DNA from: an uncultured Oscillospiraceae bacterium
Lineage (GTDB): Bacteria > Bacillota > Clostridia > Oscillospirales > Oscillospiraceae
DNA length: 40,151 nt
Reading direction: 5' to 3'
NCBI GenBank assembly: GCA_934675115.1
Contig: CAKUPH010000009.1
Coordinates: 1-40,151, forward strand
Shown: piece by piece, positions 31,894 through 38,586 of the stretch
How positions within the stretch are numbered: the first letter of the stretch is position 1
Layout: each line of letters begins with the position of its first letter
The notes under the pieces: generated by a model
Told to the model about the DNA's origin: nothing
Databases searched by the model: none
What the model saw: the letters and a program-made list of their open reading frames with translations, nothing else
Made by a program: the position numbers and the translations under genes

Positions 31894-33156
31894 ATGTATC
31901 AGCCGCTGGCGGATCGCATCCGCCCCCAGACGCTGGACGAGGTGGTGGGGCAGAGCCACATACTGGGGCAGGGCGGACTGCTCCGCCGGATCGTGGAGAG
32001 CGGGAAGATCCCCAACATGGTGTTCTACGGCCCTTCCGGTACCGGGAAGACCACGGTGGCCAACATCATCGCCAACCAGTCCGGCCGGACCCTGCGGCGG
32101 CTGAACGCCACCACTGCGTCCCTGTCCGACATCCGGGACATCATGGGCGAGGTGGGGACCTTCGTGGCTCCCAACGGAGTGCTCCTTTATCTGGACGAGA
32201 TTCAGTATTTCAATAAAAAGCAGCAGCAGTCCCTGTTGGAGTTCATCGAGAACGGCAAGATCACCCTCATCGCGTCCACCACGGAGAACCCGTATTTTTA
32301 CGTGTTCAACGCCATTTTGTCCCGCTCCACCGTGTTCGAGTTCAAAATGCTTACGGCGGCGGACATTCTGCCCGCCGTTGACCGGGGCTTCCGCCTGCTG
32401 GCGGAGGAGATGGGGGTGCAGTTCCGGTGTGAGGACGGCGTGCGGGAGCATCTGGCGGCGGCCTGCGGCGGAGATGTGCGCAAGGCCCTCAACGCCGTGG
32501 AGCTGCTCATGAACGCGAGCCGCATCGACAAGGGGATGCTGACCATCACGCTGGACGATGCCCAGCTGGTGGCCCAGCGATCGGCCATGAAGTATGATCG
32601 GGAGGGAGACAACCACTACGACATTGCCTCCGCCCTGATGAAGTCCATGCGAGGTTCCGACGCGGACGCCGCCCTGCACTATCTGGCCCGGCTGTTGGAG
32701 GCGGGGGATCTCATCACCGCCATCCGGCGGATATTGTGCTCGGCCAGCGAGGACGTGGGTATGGCGTACCCTCAGGCGGCGGCCATCGTCAAGGCCTGCT
32801 GCGACAGCGCCCTTCAGCTGGGCCTTCCGGAGGCGAAGCTGCCGTTGGCGCAGGCGGTGGTGCTGCTGGCCACGGCGCCCAAGTCCAACAGCGTCTGCGC
32901 CGCCATCGACGCGGCTATGGCCGACGTCCGGGCGGGGAACACCGGGGATTTTCCCCGGCATCTCCAGAACGTCCACGCCGACGGAACGGGCTTCGAACGG
33001 GAGCAGGGGTATCTCTACCCCCATAACTACCCAAACCACTGGGTGAAGCAGCAGTACCTGCCCGACCCCATCAAGGACAAAAAATATTACGAATATGGCC
33101 CCAACAAGACGGAGCAGGCCGCCCGGGCTTATTGGGAGAAGATCAAGCAGAGCTGA
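31894..33156 (+). CDS. rarA: Replication-associated recombination protein A (MgsA/RarA)
   Basis: The 420-residue AAA+ ATPase has Walker A GPSGTGKTT at 46-54, Walker B LLYLDEI near 97-103, and a sensor-1-like STTENPYFYVFNAILSRS. The RarA C-terminal region follows, with SEDVGMAYPQA and the closing YLYPHNYPNHWVKQQYLPD motif. RarA/MgsA acts at stalled replication forks and with clamp-loader-type helical domains. AGAGGAGG at about 31878-31885 is the ribosome binding site. It starts an operon with DUF951, hisC and the radical SAM gene. Confidence 0.95.
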   Translation: MYQPLADRIRPQTLDEVVGQSHILGQGGLLRRIVESGKIPNMVFYGPSGTGKTTVANIIANQSGRTLRRLNATTASLSDIRDIMGEVGTFVAPNGVLLYLDEIQYFNKKQQQSLLEFIENGKITLIASTTENPYFYVFNAILSRSTVFEFKMLTAADILPAVDRGFRLLAEEMGVQFRCEDGVREHLAAACGGDVRKALNAVELLMNASRIDKGMLTITLDDAQLVAQRSAMKYDREGDNHYDIASALMKSMRGSDADAALHYLARLLEAGDLITAIRRILCSASEDVGMAYPQAAAIVKACCDSALQLGLPEAKLPLAQAVVLLATAPKSNSVCAAIDAAMADVRAGNTGDFPRHLQNVHADGTGFEREQGYLYPHNYPNHWVKQQYLPDPIKDKKYYEYGPNKTEQAARAYWEKIKQS

Positions 33157-33171
33157 AAGGCGGTGGCGAAT

Positions 33172-33369
33172 ATGCCGATGGATGTGCGTGTAGGCGACGT
33201 GGTGGAGCTGAAAAAGCAGCACCCCTGTGGGAGTTCTGACTGGACGGTGCTCCGGGTAGGGATGGACTTCAAGCTGCGCTGCAATGGCTGCGGCCATGAG
33301 CTGATGGTGCCCCGCAGCAAGGCGGAAAAGGCCATAAAAAAAATCAAGCGGACCGAGGCGGGATCATAA
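33172..33369 (+). CDS. DUF951 domain-containing small protein
   Basis: The likely start is ATG 33172, with GAAAGGCGG (33155-33163) 8 bases upstream; a GTG at 33163 is too close to it. The 65-residue protein matches DUF951: VGDVVELKKQHPCGSSDWTVLRVGMDFKLRCNGCGHELMVPRSKAEKAIKKI. Two Cys in CNGCGH with an upstream HPCG may bind zinc. This family is small, cytoplasmic and of unknown function, widespread in Firmicutes. Its TAA overlaps the hisC ATG (TAATG). Confidence 0.88.
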   Translation: MPMDVRVGDVVELKKQHPCGSSDWTVLRVGMDFKLRCNGCGHELMVPRSKAEKAIKKIKRTEAGS

Positions 33370-34427
33370 TGAAAGAATTCTGGAGCAAGCGCATCCGCGA
33401 TGCGGTGCCCTATACTCCCGGGGAGCAGCCCCGGGACCGTAAGTTTATCAAGCTGAACACCAACGAGTGTCCCTATCCGCCTTCTCCCCGGGCTATCGAG
33501 GCCATCCGGGCGGCGGCGGACGACAGCCTGCGGCTGTACCCCGACCCGGAGTGCCTGACCCTGCGGCAGGCCATCTCGAAGCGGGAGGGGCTGAAGGCCG
33601 AGCAGGTGTTCTGCTCCAACGGCTCCGACGAGGTGCTGGCCTTCGCGTTTCAGGCGTTTTTCGACCCGGAGCGGGAGGTGGTGTTTCCCCAGATCACCTA
33701 CAGCTTTTATCCGGTGTATACCAGCTACTTCGGCCTGAACTGCCGGAGAGTGCCCATGAACCCGGATTTTTCCGACCCCATCGACACCCTGTGCGGCAAT
33801 AACGGCGGCGTGGTGCTGGCCAACCCAAACGCCCCCACCGGCATCGCCGTGGGGCAGGACACGGTAGAGAAGCTGCTCCGGGCGAACCCGGACGTGGTGG
33901 TCATCGTGGACGAGGCCTATGTGGACTTCGGCGCGGACAGCGCAGTGCCGCTCATCGACCGCTATCCCAACCTGCTGGTGGTGCAGACCGCGTCCAAATC
34001 CCGGGCGCTGGCCGGTCTGCGGGTGGGGTGGGCCATGGGCAATGCCGATCTGATCTCCGGCCTGTGCTGCGTCCGGGATTCCATCAACTCCTATACCGTG
34101 GACCGTCTCGCTATGGCGGGGGCCGCCGCGGCCATCGAGGACGAGGGCTATTTTCAGGACACCCGGGCCAAGGTCATGGCTACCCGGGAGCGGACGGCGG
34201 AAAATCTCCGCACGCTGGGGTTCGAGGTGCTGCCCTCCAGGGCAAACTTTGTGTTTGCCCGCTGCCCGGGCAAGCCGGGCCGGGAGCTGCTGGCCGGACT
34301 GCGGGAGCGGGGCGTTCTGGTGCGCTGGTGGAACGACCCGGTCATTAAGGACTGGCTGCGCATCTCCATCGGAACCGACGAGGAGATGGACGAGCTGGTC
34401 CGCGCGTTGAAGGAGATGCTTGCATGA
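33369..34427 (+). CDS. hisC: Histidinol-phosphate aminotransferase-like PLP enzyme
   Basis: The 352-residue class I/II aminotransferase has family features of HisC: KLNTNECPYPPSP at the start, the RLYPDPECLTLRQAI segment, FCSNGSDEVLAFAF, VLANPNAPTG, VIVDEAYVDFG and the PLP lysine K210 in TASKSRALAGLRVGWA. RISIGTDEEMDELVRAL closes it. HisC converts histidinol phosphate and 2-oxoglutarate to imidazole-acetol phosphate and glutamate. No other his gene is in the window, so a side role with aromatic amino acids is possible. Start and stop overlap both neighbours. Confidence 0.88.
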   Translation: MKEFWSKRIRDAVPYTPGEQPRDRKFIKLNTNECPYPPSPRAIEAIRAAADDSLRLYPDPECLTLRQAISKREGLKAEQVFCSNGSDEVLAFAFQAFFDPEREVVFPQITYSFYPVYTSYFGLNCRRVPMNPDFSDPIDTLCGNNGGVVLANPNAPTGIAVGQDTVEKLLRANPDVVVIVDEAYVDFGADSAVPLIDRYPNLLVVQTASKSRALAGLRVGWAMGNADLISGLCCVRDSINSYTVDRLAMAGAAAAIEDEGYFQDTRAKVMATRERTAENLRTLGFEVLPSRANFVFARCPGKPGRELLAGLRERGVLVRWWNDPVIKDWLRISIGTDEEMDELVRALKEMLA

Positions 34428-35326
34428 GATACGAAGGCGACATTTACCGTCCCCCCGGGGAATGGCGGAGCTATCTGCTCCAGTGCACGGTGGGCTGCTC
34501 CTACAACGGCTGCACCTACTGCGGCATGTATAAGAACAAGCGTTACCACGTCCGTCCGCTGGCCGATATTCTGGAGGACATCGACATGGCCCGGGAGGCG
34601 TATACTGATTTCAGTTCCTTTCCGCTGGGCATTCCCAATGTGAGCCGGGTGTTTCTGTGCGACGGCGACGCCATCGCCATGGACACCGACGACCTTGTCA
34701 CCATTCTGAACAAGCTGTACCAGACCTTCCCGAAGCTGGAGCGGGTGACCACCTACGCCGGGCCGCTGTCCACCCTCCGCAAGACGCCGGAGGAGCTGGC
34801 CGCACTCCGTGCGGCGGGGCTCAAGCGGGTGTATCTGGGGGTGGAGACCGGCTGGGACGCGCTGCTCCATAAGGTAAACAAGGGCGTCACGGCGGCGCAG
34901 ATGCTGGACGCCGGACTGCGGCTGAAGGCCGCGGGTTTTGAGTTGTGGGACATTGTTATGCTTGGCCTTGCCGGGCCGGGAGAAGCGTCCCGCACCCACA
35001 TCGAAGAGACGGTGAAGATGATCAATGCCATGGCCCCCCGGCACCTGTCCGCCATGACTTACATGCCCGTGGAGGGAACCCCCATGTACGAAGACATCCG
35101 CGCCGGGCGCTTCACCTGCCTTACGCCCCGGGAGGCGCTGCTGGAGACCCGGCAGCTGATCGCCGGACTGACGGTAGAGCCCCTGCACATCACGGCAAAC
35201 CATCCGTCCAACTACCTGCCTATCAAGGGCGGCCTGCCGGAGGACCGGGAAAAGCTGCTGGCCCTCATCGACAGCGCACTGGACGGCGAGACGGCCATCC
35301 GCACCGGACGGCCCAGAGTGCTGTAA
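34424..35326 (+). CDS. Radical SAM protein of unknown substrate
   Basis: The 300-residue enzyme has the cluster motif C25-x4-C30-x2-C33 in GCSYNGCTYCGMYK, with an extra Cys at 21. The C-x4 spacing differs from the common C-x3-C-x2-C but recurs in a group with the GCSxNxCTFCxMY signature. The barrel continues with VFLCDGDAIAMDTDDLVTILN, the glycine-rich YLGVETGWDALLHKVNKG and DIVMLGLAGPGE. No C-terminal domain such as TRAM or B12-binding is present. It should cleave SAM reductively in the cytoplasm; the reaction is unknown. It overlaps hisC by ATGA. Confidence 0.85.
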   Translation: MRYEGDIYRPPGEWRSYLLQCTVGCSYNGCTYCGMYKNKRYHVRPLADILEDIDMAREAYTDFSSFPLGIPNVSRVFLCDGDAIAMDTDDLVTILNKLYQTFPKLERVTTYAGPLSTLRKTPEELAALRAAGLKRVYLGVETGWDALLHKVNKGVTAAQMLDAGLRLKAAGFELWDIVMLGLAGPGEASRTHIEETVKMINAMAPRHLSAMTYMPVEGTPMYEDIRAGRFTCLTPREALLETRQLIAGLTVEPLHITANHPSNYLPIKGGLPEDREKLLALIDSALDGETAIRTGRPRVL

Positions 35327-35346
35327 AACGGAACAAACGCGGAAGG

Positions 35347-35384
35347 AAAGGGCCTCCGCCGGTGAAAACGGGCGGGGGCCTTTC
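35347..35384 (+). terminator. Probable terminator after the radical SAM gene
   Basis: AAAGGGCCTCCGCC (35347-35360) pairs with GGCGGGGGCCTTT (35371-35383), with one bulge. The T-tract is short (CTTTCAACTTCC), so efficiency is uncertain. Confidence 0.65.
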
Positions 35385-35443
35385 AACTTCCGTTAAAGTG
35401 CCGGACAAGCTGTCGGATTTTGGGTAAAAACAGGAAGAAAGTG

Positions 35444-35473
35444 TTGCCAAAGCACACAGTAGTGCGGTAAAAT
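35444..35473 (+). promoter_or_regulatory. Sigma-A promoter of the DUF975-icd unit
   Basis: TTGCCA (35444-35449) and TAAAAT (35468-35473) are 18 bases apart. The start is near 35480, 25 bases before ATG 35505. Confidence 0.75.
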
Positions 35474-35504
35474 AAAAGCAGATCATCAGAGAGGAGCGGA
35501 TTGT

Positions 35505-36617
35505 ATGAATTACGATCGCGCGGCGCTGAAAAAAGAGGTAAAAGCGGATCTTCGCCAGACGAAGCCGAAGGCGGTCTGGGTGACGTTGGTGTTTTTGCTG
35601 ATCGTCGCCGGAGCCGCCGGGCTGCTGAGCGTGCTCCAGACCACGCTGACGGGAAGTCCCACCGAACTTGTGATGGATCTTGACGACCTGATGTTCCGGC
35701 TGGAATACGGTATGCTCAGTGAGCGGGAGTTTGCGGAATACAGCATGCGGATGCTGGGCGGACTGAGCAGTTTGATCGCCGTATCGACGCTGTTCGGCCT
35801 GATCACCGCCGCGGTGCAGTGGGCGTTCCAGTTTGGCTACGAGGGCTACTGCCTCGATGTGGTCCGGAGGAAGGAAACCGGCTTTGCCCGGCTGTTCTGC
35901 GGCTTTCCCCGGCTGGGCTGGGTGCTGCTCACCGGCCTGCTGATCGCTCTGTTTACCACACTGTGGTCCATTTTGTTTTTTGCGGCAGCCGGAGTGATCT
36001 CCGTTGTGTTTCTGTACTTTGCGGACGGTGCCGCAGGGGGCCTCTTTGCAGTGCTGACAGTTCTGGCATGGATCGCGGCATGTGCGGGGCTGGTCGCCAT
36101 CACCCTGCGGTATTCCATGGCGTACTACATCCTGCTGGATGAAAAAGTGGACTCGCTGGAAGCCATCAGCCGCAGCAAGGCCATGATGCGGGGCCGCAAG
36201 TGGCACTTCTTTGTGCTTCAGCTGTCCTTCATCGGCTGGTATCTGCTGCTGGCCCTTATCGTGTTCGTGGTCTGGATCATCGGTGCGGCCGCGCTGACTG
36301 GTTTGATCATGTCGCCGCCGGCCCTTATCGGCGGGATCGCCGTGCTCGTTCTCGTCATGTTTGTAGCTACCGTGCCGCTGCTGCTGTGGCTCCGGCCCTA
36401 CCAGACCTGCGCCAGCGCCAAGTTCTACGACTGGGCGCGGCACACCGACCACGCGGACGGCGTGTGGGAGGGGACGCCCCCTCAGGCGCCGGACTTTCCC
36501 CGGTATGAGGAGCCGGTCAGCGCCCCGGAGAAGCCCGCCCAGCCGGAGACTCCGCCCGCGCCCCCTGAGCCGCCCCGGATGCCGGATGATGTCCCGGACC
36601 GGCCGGATTACGAATGA
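35505..36617 (+). CDS. DUF975 family integral membrane protein with proline-rich tail
   Basis: The 370-residue protein has about six membrane segments and the DUF975 pattern: RAALKKEVKADLRQTKPKAVWVTLVF at the start, FQFGYEGYCLDVVRRKETGFARLFCGF in the middle, and RYSMAYYILLDEKVDSLEAISRSKAMMRGRKWHFFVLQLSFIGWYLL, then LRPYQTCASAKFYD. The last about 50 residues are rich in Pro, Glu and Asp and are probably disordered and cytoplasmic. The function is unknown. GAGGAG (35491-35496) lies 8 bases before ATG. icd follows after 28 bases with no terminator. Confidence 0.85.
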   Translation: MNYDRAALKKEVKADLRQTKPKAVWVTLVFLLIVAGAAGLLSVLQTTLTGSPTELVMDLDDLMFRLEYGMLSEREFAEYSMRMLGGLSSLIAVSTLFGLITAAVQWAFQFGYEGYCLDVVRRKETGFARLFCGFPRLGWVLLTGLLIALFTTLWSILFFAAAGVISVVFLYFADGAAGGLFAVLTVLAWIAACAGLVAITLRYSMAYYILLDEKVDSLEAISRSKAMMRGRKWHFFVLQLSFIGWYLLLALIVFVVWIIGAAALTGLIMSPPALIGGIAVLVLVMFVATVPLLLWLRPYQTCASAKFYDWARHTDHADGVWEGTPPQAPDFPRYEEPVSAPEKPAQPETPPAPPEPPRMPDDVPDRPDYE

Positions 36618-36645
36618 GAAACGCAAAAAACAAGGAGATAACCCG

Positions 36646-37845
36646 ATGAATAAGATACCCATGAAAACGCCGTTGGTGGAGATGGACGGCGACGAGATGA
36701 CCCGCATCCTCTGGCAGCAGATCAAGGAAGAGCTGCTGGAACCGTACATCGACCTGAAGACCGAATATTATGATCTGGGCCTGCCCAACCGGGAGGCCAC
36801 CGGCGATCAGGTCACTATCGACGCCGCCGAGGCGAACAAGAAGTACGGCGTCGCCGTCAAGTGCGCCACCATCACCCCCAACGCCCAGCGGGTGGAGGAA
36901 TATAAGCTCTCCCAGATGTGGAAGTCCCCCAATGGCACCATCCGCGCCATTCTGGACGGCACGGTGTTCCGCTCCCCCATCATGGTCAACGGCATCAGCC
37001 CGGTGGTAAAGAACTGGAAGAAGCCCATCACCATTGCCCGCCACGCCTTCGGCGACGTGTACCGGGCTGCGGAGTACCGGGTGCCCGGAGCGGGGAAGGC
37101 GGAGCTGGTCTTTACCGCCGCCGACGGCACGGAGCACCGCCAGACCATCCAGCAGTTCGAGGGCCCCGGCGTGATCCAGGGGCAGTTCAATCTGGATGCG
37201 TCCATCACGTCCTTTGCCCATTCCTGTTTCCGGTACGCCCTGAGCGTGGGGCAGGATCTGTGGTTCTCCACCAAGGACACCATTTCCAAGCAGTACGACC
37301 ACCGGTTCAAGGACATTTTTGCCGAGGTGTTTGAGCGGGACTACCGCGCGCAGTTCGAGGAAAAGGGCATCACCTATTTCTACACCCTCATCGACGACGC
37401 CGTGGCCCGGGTCATCCGCTCGAAGGGCGGCTTTATCTGGGCATGTAAGAACTACGACGGCGACGTGATGAGCGACATGGTGTCCACCGCTTTCGGCTCC
37501 CTTGCCATGATGACCTCCGTGTTGGTGTCCCCGGACGGCAACTTCGAGTACGAGGCCGCCCACGGCACCGTGACCCAGCACTATTACCGCCACCTGAAGG
37601 GCGAGGCGGTGTCCACCAACCCCATGGCCACCCTGTTCGCGTGGACGGGGGCGCTGGCCAAGCGGGGCGAGCTGGACGGCATCCCGGAGCTGACGGAGTT
37701 TGTGAAAAAGCTGGAAAAGGCCGCCGTGGACACCATTGAATCCGGCGTCATGACCGGCGATCTGGCCGGCCTGTGGGAGGGGGAGACCCCCGCCCGCAAG
37801 GTGACGGGGATGGAATTCCTCCGGGCCATCCGGGAGCGGCTGTAA
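36646..37845 (+). CDS. icd: NADP-dependent isocitrate dehydrogenase (eukaryotic-like homodimeric type)
   Basis: AAGGAGA (36632-36638) sets ATG 36646; the product is 399 residues. It resembles the mitochondrial/cytosolic type rather than the E. coli type: VEMDGDEMTRILWQQIKEEL, VKCATITPNAQRVEEY, WKSPNGTIRAILDGTVFRSPI, then IDDAVARVIRSKGGFIWACKNYDGDVMSD with the metal-binding Asp residues, and EAAHGTVTQHYYRH in the cofactor region. It oxidatively decarboxylates isocitrate to 2-oxoglutarate and yields NADPH. No other TCA gene is near. A strong terminator follows. Confidence 0.95.
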   Translation: MNKIPMKTPLVEMDGDEMTRILWQQIKEELLEPYIDLKTEYYDLGLPNREATGDQVTIDAAEANKKYGVAVKCATITPNAQRVEEYKLSQMWKSPNGTIRAILDGTVFRSPIMVNGISPVVKNWKKPITIARHAFGDVYRAAEYRVPGAGKAELVFTAADGTEHRQTIQQFEGPGVIQGQFNLDASITSFAHSCFRYALSVGQDLWFSTKDTISKQYDHRFKDIFAEVFERDYRAQFEEKGITYFYTLIDDAVARVIRSKGGFIWACKNYDGDVMSDMVSTAFGSLAMMTSVLVSPDGNFEYEAAHGTVTQHYYRHLKGEAVSTNPMATLFAWTGALAKRGELDGIPELTEFVKKLEKAAVDTIESGVMTGDLAGLWEGETPARKVTGMEFLRAIRERL

Positions 37846-37860
37846 CGGAATATTCGGACG

Positions 37861-37896
37861 AAAAAGAGCAGAACGGTTCGCCGCTCTGCTCTTTTT
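37861..37896 (+). terminator. Intrinsic terminator after icd
   Basis: AAAAAGAGCAGA (37861-37872) pairs with TCTGCTCTTTTT (37885-37896). Inside it, CGG-TTCG-CCG (37874-37883) forms a UUCG tetraloop stem after one A-C mismatch. Confidence 0.94.
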
Positions 37897-37919
37897 GCGC
37901 GTCGCCGGGCCGGACCCCC

Positions 37920-37948
37920 TTGACAAACGAGAATAAAGTCAATATAAT
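37920..37948 (+). promoter_or_regulatory. Consensus sigma-A promoter of greA-lysS
   Basis: A perfect TTGACA (37920-37925) and a perfect TATAAT (37943-37948) are 17 bases apart, the strongest promoter in the window. A second TATAAT at 37973-37978 has only a weak -35 (TTCCAT 37948-37953, 19 bases). The start site is near 37955, leaving a leader of about 117 bases. Confidence 0.92.
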
Positions 37949-38009
37949 TCCATAGAAATACAATGCCTTCATTATAATAATGCAGCGATAAGTGAGACGG
38001 GAGGACGCA

Positions 38010-38052
38010 GGCCCTTCCGCTGACGCCGGAATGGGTCCGGCGCTTATTTTTT
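38010..38052 (+). promoter_or_regulatory. Putative attenuator in the greA leader
   Basis: CGCCGGA (38024-38030) pairs with TCCGGCG (38036-38042) around ATGGG, followed by CTTATTTTTT (38043-38052): an intrinsic terminator ahead of the gene. GGCCCTTCC (38010-38018) can instead pair with GGAATGGGTC (38028-38037, T38032 bulged), which would break the terminator stem. The greA ribosome binding site AAAGGA (38054-38059) follows directly. The signal sensed is unknown. Confidence 0.6.
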
Positions 38053-38071
38053 GAAAGGATGTCTGGAAATC

Positions 38072-38545
38072 ATGGCCAAAGAGTTCAAACTGAGCGCAGA
38101 GCGTCTGGAAGAGCTGAAAAACGAGTTGAATTATCTGAAGACCGTCCGCGAGAAGGAGGTTGCTGACCTGATCAAGGAGGCCCGCTCCTTCGGCGATCTG
38201 TCCGAGAACAGCGAGTACGACGAGGCGAAGAACGAGCAGGGCAAGCTCTACTCCCGCATCGCCGAGATCGAGAACATTCTGGGTAACTACTCCATTATCG
38301 AGGAGCACGACGCCGACCCCAACTCCGTCCGTCTGGGCAGCAAGATCACCGTGCTGGACGTGGAGATGGAGCTGGAAGAGACCTATCAGGTCGTCGGCTC
38401 TCAGGAGGCCGACCCCATGAACGGCCGTATCTCCGAGGAGTCCCCCTTCGGCAAGGCCCTTCTGGGCAAGCGCATCGGCGAGACGGTCATCGTCGAGGCC
38501 CCCGCAGGCAACATTGAATATAAAGTGGTGGACATCCAGCGGTAA
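38072..38545 (+). CDS. greA: Transcription elongation factor GreA
   Basis: The protein is 157 residues, the normal length. The N-terminal coiled coil carries the catalytic acidic tip (SFGDLSENSEYDEAKNEQ), followed by the FKBP-like C-terminal domain (VGSQEADPMNGRISEESPFGKALLGKRIGETVIVEAPAGNIEYKVVDI). GreA enters the RNA polymerase channel and stimulates cleavage of backtracked RNA. ATG 38072 is preferred because the conserved MAKEFKLS start begins there. Its leader may be attenuated, and GreA itself could relieve pausing there. lysS follows after 41 bases. Confidence 0.96.
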   Translation: MAKEFKLSAERLEELKNELNYLKTVREKEVADLIKEARSFGDLSENSEYDEAKNEQGKLYSRIAEIENILGNYSIIEEHDADPNSVRLGSKITVLDVEMELEETYQVVGSQEADPMNGRISEESPFGKALLGKRIGETVIVEAPAGNIEYKVVDIQR

Positions 38546-38586
38546 GCCCCGCTGGATACACCCTGAGATACAAAGGAGAATCGTCC

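Noticed and set aside
37955..38071. T-box or lysine riboswitch in the leader before greA-lysS
   Set aside because: The leader is only about 117 bases, much shorter than a T-box or L-box, and no T-box sequence is seen.
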